Assembly: GCF_001046635.1 (NCBI RefSeq)
Contig: NZ_KQ130454.1
Span: 317,501-381,500, forward strand
Direction of reading: 5' to 3'
Length of the DNA stretch: 64,000 bases
Source of the DNA: Novosphingobium barchaimii LL02
GTDB lineage: Bacteria; Pseudomonadota; Alphaproteobacteria; Sphingomonadales; Sphingomonadaceae
Positions within the stretch are counted from its first letter, which is position 1. Every line of letters starts with the position of its first letter. Positions 53,618-63,062 of this stretch are shown in pieces. Made by a program: the position numbers and the translations under genes. The notes beneath the pieces are model-generated. The model ran no database searches and was not told the DNA's origin. It saw nothing but the letters and a program-made list of their open reading frames with translations.

Positions 53618-54328
53618 CTAGACGTTCAGCACGTTGATGGCCGCCAGCACCCGTGCCTCGATCTCCTCGCGCGGGAGGCCGGGCTCGATGCGTTCGCCCA
53701 CGCGCACGGTGATCGTGCCGGGCTTCTTCCAGCGCCGATGATAAAGCCGCCCGCTGTTCACCGCCACCGGCACCACGGGCAGCCCCAGCAGCTTGTAGAC
53801 CCCGGCGAAACCGGACTGCAAGGGCGGGCGCTGGCCGGTGGGCACCCGGGTGCCTTCGGGGAAGATCGCCAGCGTTCGCCCCTTCGCCGCGAAACCGCGC
53901 GCGCTGGAGATCATCTTGCGCAGGGCCCGCGCACCTTCGCCGCGCTCCACCACGACCGCGCCGTAGCGCCGCGCCGCCCAGCCCCAGCCCGGCAGTTCGG
54001 TCAGTTCGGCCTTGGGGAAAGGCGCGGGGTGGCGCATCTGCGCGGGCAGGTCGATCGCCTCGTAGAAGCTCTCGTGCTTCATCGCGACCAGCACGCCGCC
54101 GCCCGGCATCTCGCCCTCCACGACAACGCGGATACCCAGCAGCCAGCGCGCGCATAGGCGGTGATACAGGCTCCAGCCGCGCGCTGTGCGCCGCATCAGT
54201 TCCTCGTTCACGAAGGAGGCCAGGCCGGTGACGATCACGAAGAAGATCGTGCCCAGATAGAAGGTGACGTAGAACAGCAGGCTGCGCACCACGTCCAGCG
54301 GCGTGGCGGGCGAATCGATCTTGGTCAC
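53618..54328 (-). CDS. Lysophospholipid acyltransferase (PlsC-like)
   Basis: 236 residues, one N-terminal membrane segment (LLFYVTFYLGTIFFVIVTGL) and the 1-acyl-glycerol-3-phosphate acyltransferase core. Motif I reads VAMKHESFYEAIDLP, an HX4E rather than HX4D form, and motif III IFPEGTRVPTG is intact. It acylates lysophosphatidic acid or a related lipid at the inner membrane. Overlaps the ydcF-like gene by ATGA. Confidence 0.9.
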   Translation of the reverse strand: MTKIDSPATPLDVVRSLLFYVTFYLGTIFFVIVTGLASFVNEELMRRTARGWSLYHRLCARWLLGIRVVVEGEMPGGGVLVAMKHESFYEAIDLPAQMRHPAPFPKAELTELPGWGWAARRYGAVVVERGEGARALRKMISSARGFAAKGRTLAIFPEGTRVPTGQRPPLQSGFAGVYKLLGLPVVPVAVNSGRLYHRRWKKPGTITVRVGERIEPGLPREEIEARVLAAINVLNV

Positions 54329-54861
54329 AGGGCTTCCCAGAGGTTGAGCGCGGCACGGGCCAGCAGCTTGTGGTATTCGAGGAACAACGCGCCAAGGCTG
54401 GGATGCGAGGGCACCCCGTCGCGTTCAAGCCTGACGTCGTTCGGAAATTCGCGGCCGATTTCCAGCGCGGCGCGGCGCATGTGCCAGTCCGCCGTGACAA
54501 GCCGTACCGACTTGGCCCCATGTTCGTTCACCCACTGCGCCGCTTCGATGGCGTTGGAGCGGGTGTCGTAAGCGCGGTAGCCCAGCGTCACGCAGCACTT
54601 CATCAGGCGCTGGGGAACCCGGAACTGCACCGCGAACTCACGCGGGCGCACTTCACGGTCGACGCCCGAGACCAGCAGGTCGGGCGCCTTGCCCGCTTCC
54701 AGCACCTTGAGCGCATGTTCGATCCGGCCCTGGCTGCCGGTCAGCACGATGATCGCATCTGTGCGTACATCGGCAGCCAGCGGCCCCGGCAGCGCTATGG
54801 CGAACCACAGGAACCCGAAAAGCCAGATCAGCACGATGAAGGCGACGAAGCGACGAAACAT
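54325..54861 (-). CDS. YdcF/DUF218-family envelope protein
   Basis: 178 residues: N-terminal membrane anchor (FVAFIVLIWLFGFLWFAIAL) and a DUF218 domain with DAIIVLTGSQGRIEHALKVL, LLVSGVDREV and NAIEAAQWVNEHGAKSVRLV. Members (ElyC, SanA, YdcF) act in envelope integrity. Between ftsX and the plsC-like gene in one operon. A TATATAGG stretch just upstream could be a -10 element, so partial independent expression is possible. Confidence 0.88.
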   Translation of the reverse strand: MFRRFVAFIVLIWLFGFLWFAIALPGPLAADVRTDAIIVLTGSQGRIEHALKVLEAGKAPDLLVSGVDREVRPREFAVQFRVPQRLMKCCVTLGYRAYDTRSNAIEAAQWVNEHGAKSVRLVTADWHMRRAALEIGREFPNDVRLERDGVPSHPSLGALFLEYHKLLARAALNLWEAL

Positions 54862-54914
54862 GATCTAGGCTATATAGGACTTAGTACGGACGAAAGCAGG
54901 CATTAAAGCAGGCA

Positions 54915-55846
54915 TTAAAGCATCCGGCGCAAGGCGTGCAGCACGGTCAGCCGCGCGGTCAGCATCGCCAGCAGCGTCGCCAGGATCGGCACCACCGCCA
55001 GCAGCAGCCAGTCGCTCCAGATAAGCGCGCCATTGTCGACCAGCCCCGCGCCCAGCCCCGAGAAGCGGCGGGCAAGCGAAAGGATCACCACCAGCGCCAG
55101 CGCCAGTCCCACGGTACCGCCTCCGGCCGCATCGTAACCGATGGAGCGCTGGAACACGCGGGCCACCTGCGCATCGGTGCCGCCCAGCAGGTGGACGATC
55201 TCGATGGTATCGCGGTTCGCCCCGAGCGCCGACCGCGCCGCCAGCAGCACAGCTGCCGCCAGCGCCATGGCCAGCAGCGCCACCAGCGCGATCGCAAGCC
55301 ATTGCAGTGAAACCATCGCATCGAAGACCGGACGCAGCCAGTTGGACTGCGCATCGATCCGGGCCGACGGCGCCGCAGGCATCACCCGCTTGCTGATCGC
55401 GGCAAGCTGGGCCGGCGTGGCGGGACCTTTCAGCCGTACATCGATCAGCGCCGGCACGGGAATCGCAGCGCCCGTGGCGGCGGCGATGCCGGTGCCCAGC
55501 CAAGGTTCGATCAGCGCATCCAGTTCCTCCTGCGGCACCAGCCTCAGACCGGCGATGCCCGGCATGGATTTCATCGCCTTGACCGCGCGCGCGGCCTGAG
55601 CGGCGCGGATGTCGGCGCGCGGCTCGATGATCTGGACGGTCACGCCGCCCTCGATCTCCGCCCGCGCCGAGGACACCGCGTTGCCCAGTGCCAGCCCGGC
55701 GGCCAGCGCGATCGCGGTCATCGCCACCATGATCGCGATCACCCACGGCATAGGCCCGGACATGCGCGCCTGCGGAATGATATCCACCGCCCGGCCCCTA
55801 CGCAGCAGACCGCCGCGCAGCCAGCGCCCGAAATCGACAAGCCGTT

Positions 55847-55850
<4 letters not shown>
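54915..55850 (-). CDS. ftsX: Cell division protein FtsX
   Basis: Membrane partner of FtsE, 311 residues with four membrane segments, a large extracytoplasmic domain after the first (GGVTVQIIEPRADIRAAQAA), and the C-terminal FtsX/MacB segment including EIVHLLGGTDAQVARVFQRS. FtsEX activates peptidoglycan hydrolases at the septum. Start chosen at ATG 55850, overlapping ftsE by ATGA. A 12-nt tandem duplication follows the stop codon. Confidence 0.92.
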
Positions 55851-56560
<710 letters not shown>

Positions 56561-56707
56561 GCTCGTCTAAATGTTGTGTCAGTCGGGCCGAACGGGCGAC
56601 GTAAAGCTCTATAGCCTCGCTTGCATGTGGAAAAAAGGGCGTCAGAGCGCGAACCCACAGGTCGGGCGCTTGTCGCGCGCGATGCAACCGTGCTTATGAG
56701 AGAGATC

Positions 56708-57592
56708 ATGATCATCGCCTGCCCTGCCTGCTCTACGCGATATGCGGTTCCGGACAGTGCGATCGGCCTGGAAGGCCGTACCGTACGCTGTGCCAAGTGC
56801 CGCCACAGCTGGTTCCAGGAAGGTCCCGGCACCGGGGAAGCCCCGCAGGAAGCCGCACCGGCATTTCCCGCAAGCGAACCCGCACCGATCCCGCAGGAAG
56901 CATCCCTGCCGCCCCCGCCCCTCCGCACCGCCGCCGCGCCGCGCCCTGCGGTCGTCATCCCGCGCACGCCCGAACCCGCCCCCGCTCCCGCCCCCATGCC
57001 GGAGCCGGTAACCGCCGCGCGCGAATCGGCGGCAAGCGAAGCGCCGGCTGCCCTGCCGCGCCGTGAACAACGCTCCGCGCCCGTCACTTACGACGACACC
57101 GCGACCAGGCACTACGCCGACGAGAGCACTTCCAGCTTCGATTTCTCGCCCCCGTTCCGCCCGCGGCGCAACTGGGCGCGGATCGGCACGTATGGCGCGA
57201 TCGCTTTTGCCATCGCCACGCTGGGCCTGGCCGGCGCCGTCGCCTGGGGCGGCATTCCGGACTGGCTGCCGCTTCCGCGCGCCACTTTCCAGCGCGCCCA
57301 GCCGGATCTCAAGCTGGATTTCCCGCGCGGCCGCCAGGATCGCAAGCCGCTCCCCGACGGCACCGAGTTCTTCAGCGTCAGCGGCACGATCAGCAATATC
57401 GGCGCGCAAAGCCGTAGCGTTCCCTCACTGCTGGTCGTCCTGCGCGACCGGCGTGAAACCATCGTCTATGAAAAGGAAGTCATGCCGGCCAAGCGCCAGC
57501 TGGCCCCCGGTGAGACGATCACGGTGAACGAAGCGCTTACCGACATTCCCAAGTCCGCCGCCGCCGCCGAAATCGGCTGGAAGCCGGATTGA
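56708..57592 (+). CDS. Zinc-ribbon (MJ0042-type) membrane protein, DUF3426-like
   Basis: 294 residues from ATG 56708. A zinc ribbon with Cys5-x2-Cys8 and Cys28-x2-Cys31 opens the protein, as in MJ0042-type domains. A Pro/Ala-rich linker follows, then one membrane segment (IGTYGAIAFAIATLGLAGAV) and a C-terminal DUF3426-like beta domain (FFSVSGTISNIGAQSRSVPS). The arrangement, a cytoplasmic zinc ribbon with an outer beta domain, recalls regulators and secretion-related proteins but has no known role. Divergent from ftsE. Confidence 0.82.
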   Translation: MIIACPACSTRYAVPDSAIGLEGRTVRCAKCRHSWFQEGPGTGEAPQEAAPAFPASEPAPIPQEASLPPPPLRTAAAPRPAVVIPRTPEPAPAPAPMPEPVTAARESAASEAPAALPRREQRSAPVTYDDTATRHYADESTSSFDFSPPFRPRRNWARIGTYGAIAFAIATLGLAGAVAWGGIPDWLPLPRATFQRAQPDLKLDFPRGRQDRKPLPDGTEFFSVSGTISNIGAQSRSVPSLLVVLRDRRETIVYEKEVMPAKRQLAPGETITVNEALTDIPKSAAAAEIGWKPD

Positions 57593-57732
57593 ACCCGACC
57601 TGCTCCTGACCCCCGGAAAATCCTGATCCGGGACGAAAGCCGGTGCCGGTGACAAATCATTCATTTGCCCGGCGCAGTTCGCATCCGCACAATTCCTGAT
57701 GGGGACTTACGGATAGCGGGGCGATTCTTGAA

Positions 57733-59034
57733 GTGCAGGCTCTCTTGAGGCTCAGACGCAAAGCCTGGCTGAGCCGGTACGGCGCCGATTCGGCACTCGT
57801 ATCGTGCATTCTGGGCATGCTGGGCGCCTGCACCGCATCCGGTGCAAGGGCGCAGGACATTCCGGCCGGAGACGGCGCCATTTCGGTGCAGAAACGCCCC
57901 CGGCCCGAACTGGACCCGGTCCCGGTTCGCTTCAGCGGGTTCGAAGTCCTGCCCTCGGCGGAACTGCGCACCGCCTATGACGACAATATCTATGCCGGAA
58001 ATACCAACAAGGTCGACGATGCGCTCGTCACCCTTTCCTCCAGTATCGCTGCCCGGTCTACGTGGAGGCGCCATGCCGTCTCGCTCAACGCAACTGCCGG
58101 GCTGACACGCGGCCTGTCGCAGGACAATGAAAACACCAACACCTACGATGTCCAGGCCGGCGGTCAGCTGGACATCGGGGCAGGCACCCAGGCCTCTCTG
58201 CGCGCCGGATACTCACGCGCTTACGAACCGCGCGGTTCGGTCGGCGACACCACGCTGCGCGGCCCGCGTATCGCCTACAATACTCTGGAACTGGGCGCGC
58301 AACTGGAACACAATGCCGGCCGCCTGCTGCTGGGTGCGGAAGCGTCCCTGGATACATTCCACTACGGCGCCTACCGCGTGGCGGGCGCACAGATCGCGCA
58401 GGGAGAGCGCGATTACCGCACCTGGTCCACCTCGCTGCGCGCCGGCTACGCCATCGGCCCTGGCATCGCCGCCTTCGTCGAAGGCAGCTACAACAAGGCC
58501 CGCTACCCTGACGAGACAACCTCGCTCGACCGCAGTTCGGACGGGTATTCGCTGCGCGGCGGCGTACAGTTCGGCGTCACTCGCCTGATCCGCGGCCGCG
58601 CCGCCGTCGGCTACCAGAACCAGCGTTACGACGACCCCGCTTTCCCGCGCATCAAGGGTCTCGATTTCGCCGGCAGCCTGGAATGGAACCCGACGAAGCT
58701 GATGACCTGGACGGTAGAGGCGAAGCGCACGATCCAGCGATCCCCGCTCGTCGGCGTGGCCGGCATCCGCCAGAGCCGCTATTCCGGGAAGCTGGATTAC
58801 GAACTGCGCCGCAATATCATCCTCACCGGCCGCCTCGATCAGACCGTCAGCGACTATGCCGGAACTCAGCGGGTTCAGAAGGACCTGGTCGGAACGCTGG
58901 GCGCGGAATGGCTGCTCAACCGCAATTTGCGCGTGTCGGCGCAAGGCGGGTTCCAGCGCACCCGCAGCGATGGCACCGGCGGACGCCAGTTCGATCGCAA
59001 GCGTGTCTCGGTTTCGCTCAGGTATGCCCTGTGA
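57733..59034 (+). CDS. Outer-membrane beta-barrel protein (BBP2-like)
   Basis: 433 residues from a GTG, the start being uncertain since no ribosome site is clear. A hydrophobic region with LVSCILGMLGACTASGARAQ may serve as signal sequence. The rest is a run of amphipathic beta strands rich in aromatic-Gly patterns (SLRAGYSRAYEPRGS, YSLRGGVQFGVTRLI) ending RVSVSLRYAL with the C-terminal aromatic/leucine typical of outer-membrane barrels. Such proteins occur in sphingomonad exopolysaccharide loci, probably as export barrels. Overlaps the next gene (GTGA). Confidence 0.8.
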   Translation: MQALLRLRRKAWLSRYGADSALVSCILGMLGACTASGARAQDIPAGDGAISVQKRPRPELDPVPVRFSGFEVLPSAELRTAYDDNIYAGNTNKVDDALVTLSSSIAARSTWRRHAVSLNATAGLTRGLSQDNENTNTYDVQAGGQLDIGAGTQASLRAGYSRAYEPRGSVGDTTLRGPRIAYNTLELGAQLEHNAGRLLLGAEASLDTFHYGAYRVAGAQIAQGERDYRTWSTSLRAGYAIGPGIAAFVEGSYNKARYPDETTSLDRSSDGYSLRGGVQFGVTRLIRGRAAVGYQNQRYDDPAFPRIKGLDFAGSLEWNPTKLMTWTVEAKRTIQRSPLVGVAGIRQSRYSGKLDYELRRNIILTGRLDQTVSDYAGTQRVQKDLVGTLGAEWLLNRNLRVSAQGGFQRTRSDGTGGRQFDRKRVSVSLRYAL

Positions 59035-60194
59035 CACGCCTGATACGCCTCGCGTCGACCCCGCTCGCCTGGCGCATCGTGATCGCCGCCGCGCTCGCCC
59101 TCGCAGTCCTGATGTTCGCGCGCCTGCCCAGCGACATCCCGCACCGCACTGCACGCCTCGTCGCGGCCTTCGCCTCCCCGGCGGAAGCTGAGGCGGGCAT
59201 TCCGCCCCTCTCCCTTGTCCCGCCGCCGCCGTTGCCCGATCCCGCGCAGAGCATCCCCATCGCCGCAGACGCCGCGCGCCTGTCCAACGCGCAAGTGCCT
59301 ATCGCCGATCTTCAACCGGCCCTGGCCGCGCCGTTCCGCTTCGTCGGCGCCCCCGATGCACACCTGCGCGCCCGCGACTGCCTCGCCCTCGCCGCCTGGT
59401 ACGAAGCAGGCGACGATCCTTCGGGAGAGCGGGCGGTCGTCCAGGTCGTCCTCAACCGCGTGCGCCACCCGGCCTTTCCCGACAGCGTGTGCGCGGTGGT
59501 ATTCCAGGGATCGCAGCGCCAGACCGGCTGCCAGTTCACCTTCACCTGCGACGGTTCGCTCGCGCGTATTCCCTCGCCGCCCGCCCTGACCCGCGCACGC
59601 GCCATTGCCGAGGCAGCGCTGTCAGGCGCGGTCGATGCCCGGGTTGGCCTGGCGACGCACTATCACGCCGATTACGTGGTGCCGCGGTGGCGCGACGGTC
59701 TGGTCAAGATAGCCCAGCAGGGCGCCCACCTTTTCTACCGCTGGCCCGGCTATTGGGGCTCGGCCGCTGCCATGTCGCGCGGCTCGGGCTCCGGCACCGA
59801 AAGCCCCCAGCCCGCCCTCGCCGCACTGTCGGAGATGCATGATCCGGCAGCGGCGCAGGCCGTCACGGTGCCGCAGATCCTGTTCGAACCCGTCCCCGTC
59901 GCAATCCCCCCACAGCTTGCGCCTTCCAGCCATTCCGCACTCGAAATGCAGCTCGACCCCGCGGCCCCGCCCGGCAGCTACGCACTCAAGGCGCTGGCGC
60001 TGTGCGGTAGTCTGGCGGAGTGCCGCGTGGCCGGCCGCCTTGGCGAAACCGGCAGCATCGCTTTCGTCTATGTGCGCATGGCCCGCACCCGCAGCGAAGG
60101 TGCCTACTGGGATTGCGCCCGTTTCCTGCGCAGCGACCGCGCCCAGTGCCTTCCCGGCGGACAGGCGCTCGACCGCCTGCTCGCCGTAAGCTGA
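59031..60194 (+). CDS. SleB-type cell wall hydrolase
   Basis: 387 residues from GTG 59031 overlapping the barrel gene stop. An N-terminal membrane anchor (LAWRIVIAAALALAVLMFA) is followed by a Pro-rich stretch and a hydrolase_2 (SleB) domain at about residues 115-235: LALAAWYEAGDDPSGERAVV, VVLNRVRHPAFPDSVCAVVF, GCQFTFTCDGS. The catalytic Glu is in WYEAGDD. A C-terminal region without recognised domain follows. Likely opens peptidoglycan, perhaps to let the export machinery through. Confidence 0.9.
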   Translation: MTRLIRLASTPLAWRIVIAAALALAVLMFARLPSDIPHRTARLVAAFASPAEAEAGIPPLSLVPPPPLPDPAQSIPIAADAARLSNAQVPIADLQPALAAPFRFVGAPDAHLRARDCLALAAWYEAGDDPSGERAVVQVVLNRVRHPAFPDSVCAVVFQGSQRQTGCQFTFTCDGSLARIPSPPALTRARAIAEAALSGAVDARVGLATHYHADYVVPRWRDGLVKIAQQGAHLFYRWPGYWGSAAAMSRGSGSGTESPQPALAALSEMHDPAAAQAVTVPQILFEPVPVAIPPQLAPSSHSALEMQLDPAAPPGSYALKALALCGSLAECRVAGRLGETGSIAFVYVRMARTRSEGAYWDCARFLRSDRAQCLPGGQALDRLLAVS

Positions 60195-60208
60195 CCACGC
60201 CCTCGCCC

Positions 60209-61885
60209 ATGTACGCAGACCACCCCGTTCACGACGACCTGCCCGAGCCGCCGCCGCCGACGCCCGACCAGATGCGCATGATCGCATCCCTCGCCCGGCC
60301 CCACGCCCGCTCCCTTGCTCTTGTCGCAGGTCTCACGCTGGCCAGTTCGGCGACGACGCTCACGATCCCCTGGCTTGCCGGCAACCTCGCGGGAAAGCTG
60401 ATCGAGGCCGGGCCCCTGGGCACTACCCGGCTGGTCGTACTGCTCGTACTGGCCTTCATTGCTTCGGCGGCGCTCGCCGCAGTAGTCCAGATCGTTTCGG
60501 GGAACACGGCTGCGCGCATCCTCGCGGACCTGCGCGCGAAGCTCTACGATCATCTCCAGTCCCTGCCCGTCGGATGGCACGTCGCGCATCGGCAAGGCGA
60601 TGTGCTCGCGCTGATGACCACCGAGGTCGCGCATCTGGGGCACTTTCTCACCGGCACTCTGATCGGCGTACCGCCGCTTTTGCTCACGGCTGCGGGCGCT
60701 GCCCTGCTGATGCTGCGGATCGATGCCTCACTGGCCCTGCTCGTGCCGCTGTTGATCCCCATCTACGTGATACTGCTCAAGCTCGTCGGGCGCCGCATGC
60801 GCGTTCTGGCTGAGCGCGAGCAGAACGCCGAAGCACAGGTTCTGGCGCTGGCCGAAGACAACCTCGGCGCCATTTCCGCCATCAAGGGTTTTGCGCGCGA
60901 AGACCTTGAAAGCACCCGGTACCGCAGCCGCGTGGAAATTGCTCGCCTCTACGCGGTCCGGTTGATCCGCATCCAATCCATCGTCGAGCCGGTAAGCGCG
61001 CTCGTCGCCTCGCTGGCTTCGCTCGGACTGCTGATGATGATCGGCGACCATCTGCATCAAGGGCGCCTTTCCGGGCAGGAGCTGTTTTCTTTTCTGTTCT
61101 ACGCCGCGCTCCTCACCCGCCCTGTCGGCGAACTTGCCGAGACCTGGGGGCAGGTTCAGGTGACGCGCGGCACCCTGGCCCGCATGGCCAGCGTGCTGGC
61201 CACCGCGCCCGAGCCCGGCTACGCCGTTTCGAACCCCATGCCGCTGCTGCGGGGCGCGATCCACTTCGAAAAGGTAGACTTCGCCTATCCCGGCCGCAGC
61301 CGTGTCCTGCGCGGCTTCGACCTCGATATCGCGGCCGGCGAAAAGATCGCGATTCTGGGCGACAACGGCGCCGGCAAGACGACGATCGTTGCCCTGCTGC
61401 TGCGCCTTTACGACTGCCAGTCCGGGCGCATCACCCTCGACGGCAACGACATCACGCAAGTATCGGTGCAGGATCTGCGCGCGCAGATTTCAGTAGTCCC
61501 GCAGCGCGCCCAGCTCCTGAGCGGCACCGTGCGGGAGAACATCGCCTTCGGCCGCCACGGCGCCAGCCGCGCCGAGATCGACGAAGCCGCGCGCCGGGCC
61601 GACGCCTGGGACTTCGTGACCGCGCTGCCCCAAGGGTTCGACACCCAGATCGGGGATCGCGGCGTGCGGCTGTCCGGCGGTCAGGGCCAACGCATAGCGC
61701 TTGCCCGCGCGCTGCTGAAGGATGCTCCGATCGTCGTGCTCGACGAAGCGACCTCGATGTACGACCCTCACGGAGAAGAACGCTTCGTCGAAACTTGCAC
61801 CCGGATCCTGCAAGGCAAGACGGTAGTTATCATCACGCACCGGCCGGCAAGCGTGGCATTGGCAGATCGGGTAGTGCGGATCTGA
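60209..61885 (+). CDS. ABC exporter, fused permease and ATPase
   Basis: 558 residues. Six membrane segments in the N-terminal half, then an ATPase with Walker A AILGDNGAGKTTIVALLLRL, Q-loop VVPQRAQLLSGTVRENI, signature RLSGGQGQRIALARALL, and Walker B APIVVLDEATSMYD. MsbA/lipid- or drug-type half transporter that works as a homodimer. Start at ATG 60209. The stop TGA is the first triplet of repeat B. Context (barrel, hydrolase, export genes) suggests a polysaccharide or lipid export role, not proven. Confidence 0.9.
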   Translation: MYADHPVHDDLPEPPPPTPDQMRMIASLARPHARSLALVAGLTLASSATTLTIPWLAGNLAGKLIEAGPLGTTRLVVLLVLAFIASAALAAVVQIVSGNTAARILADLRAKLYDHLQSLPVGWHVAHRQGDVLALMTTEVAHLGHFLTGTLIGVPPLLLTAAGAALLMLRIDASLALLVPLLIPIYVILLKLVGRRMRVLAEREQNAEAQVLALAEDNLGAISAIKGFAREDLESTRYRSRVEIARLYAVRLIRIQSIVEPVSALVASLASLGLLMMIGDHLHQGRLSGQELFSFLFYAALLTRPVGELAETWGQVQVTRGTLARMASVLATAPEPGYAVSNPMPLLRGAIHFEKVDFAYPGRSRVLRGFDLDIAAGEKIAILGDNGAGKTTIVALLLRLYDCQSGRITLDGNDITQVSVQDLRAQISVVPQRAQLLSGTVRENIAFGRHGASRAEIDEAARRADAWDFVTALPQGFDTQIGDRGVRLSGGQGQRIALARALLKDAPIVVLDEATSMYDPHGEERFVETCTRILQGKTVVIITHRPASVALADRVVRI

Positions 61886-61972
61886 GAGACCGTTTGAAAA
61901 TGCGCAGAAGAGCGCATTTTGAATGCGGCACCGGCGGCAGAATGGGCAAAGGCCATTTTCAAACGGTCTCTT
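61883..61972. repeat. Palindromic repeat family B, copy 2
   Basis: 90-nt element starting with TGAGAGACCGTTTGAAAATG, where TGA is the stop codon of the ABC exporter, followed by a hairpin AAATGCGC-AGAA-GAGCGCATTT. The far arm CATTTTCAAACGGTCTCTTA pairs with the start. The first 41 nt are identical to copy 1 read on the minus strand. Confidence 0.85.
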
Positions 61973-62026
61973 AGCCGCGGACGCGGCCGGTATGCCAATG
62001 TTTCCGAAAGCGGGAAGACTATTGGA

Positions 62027-62056
62027 ACTGGGTCCATTGCCCCAGCCCCCTTTACT
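62027..62056. repeat. Palindromic repeat family C, single unit
   Basis: GGAACTGGGTCCATTGCCCC followed by AGCCCCCTTTACTGG; the same ACCCCTTTACTG tail is found at 16842. A CGCCGCTGCACGCGGCG hairpin follows. It fills the 215-nt gap between the ABC and polysaccharide export genes. Confidence 0.6.
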
Positions 62057-62190
62057 GGCGCCGCTGCACGCGGCGCCGTCTTGCCGTTCACTTTTACTGC
62101 GGTCCGCACACGATGAGAGGGCAGGGAAGCCATGCTCCCCTACCCTCTTCTCCCCCGGTTATTCTGTCATCCCAGACGGCCTGCGAAGGC

Positions 62191-62781
62191 TCAGAAATAG
62201 CGCTCCAGCACGCGGATCGTATCACCGGGCATTACTGCCACGGCCTGGTTGGAATACAGCTCGACCGACTTTTCCGCCGGGTCCGAGGTACGGCGCAGGT
62301 TAACCCGCCGGGCATTGGCGCGGTAACTGAAGCCCCCCGCCGCAGCCACTGCCTGCTCGATCGTCCGCCCGGCGACATAAGGATATTCGCCCGGCTTCTG
62401 CACTTCGCCCATGATGTAATAGGGGCGATAATTGAGCACCTCCACGCTGACCCGGGGGTCCGTCATGTAACCCTCGCCAATGCGGGCCGTGAGCGCCTTG
62501 GTCACGTCGCTCACGGTCTGACCGCCTGCCGAAACCATGCCGATCAGCGGAAAGGCGATGTCGCCTGCGCTGGACACGGCATATTCACCCGACAAATTCG
62601 GCTCGTTGTAGACGGTCACGCGCAGCTTATCTCCAGCACCCAGCCGGTAGGCGCCAAGGCCCTGCTGTGCCTCGGCCGCGCCAAGCGGCGGCGCGCTCGA
62701 TGTCGCGCAGCCTTGGATGAGGACCGCCAGCACCCCGGCTGCGGCAAAGCCGGCCAATCGCCTGCGCAGGCTGCAGATCAT
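62191..62781 (-). CDS. Polysaccharide export outer-membrane lipoprotein (Wza/GumB-like)
   Basis: 196 residues. A lipoprotein signal precedes the lipobox cysteine (GVLAVLIQGCATSSA). The poly-export domain spans about 45-120 (YRLGAGDKLRVTVYNEPNLS, MVSAGGQTVSDVTKAL), with a SLBB domain (YYIMGEVQKPGEYPYVAGRT) and a C-terminal RRTSDPAEKSVELY. Forms the outer-membrane part of an EPS export channel. Start chosen at ATG 62781; the frame continues to 62856. Divergent from the Wzz-like gene. Confidence 0.92.
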   Translation of the reverse strand: MICSLRRRLAGFAAAGVLAVLIQGCATSSAPPLGAAEAQQGLGAYRLGAGDKLRVTVYNEPNLSGEYAVSSAGDIAFPLIGMVSAGGQTVSDVTKALTARIGEGYMTDPRVSVEVLNYRPYYIMGEVQKPGEYPYVAGRTIEQAVAAAGGFSYRANARRVNLRRTSDPAEKSVELYSNQAVAVMPGDTIRVLERYF

Positions 62782-63062
62782 CGTCACCCCTGATTCTCCG
62801 TCAAGCAAATCTCGCTCCCGAGCATTCCTCACAAGGATCATCAAGACAAGCATCAATGTGATGTTACAGAAATATAATTTCAGTTCTTTCTCAAATATTA
62901 CTTCCCAAAATCCACCATAGATCGAACTCCGGACGAACCCGTGATGTTACATTTTTGAAATGATATGAAGTCCGACTTGTCGATGTAGTCATTGTTGAAC
63001 GAAACTATGTCCGAATCCGGATGATCTGTGGTGACACTCCGGTATGAACGGATGGTAACAGC
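62782..63062. promoter_or_regulatory. AT-rich divergent promoter of the polysaccharide export genes
   Basis: 281 nt, the most AT-rich stretch of the right end. An exact 11-bp direct repeat GTGATGTTACA occurs at 62858 and 62941. An ACTCCGG(A/T)xxGAAC-like motif occurs near 62923 and 63033, with a related ATCCGGAT near 63015. These suggest one or two regulators acting on both transcripts. Confidence 0.5.
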
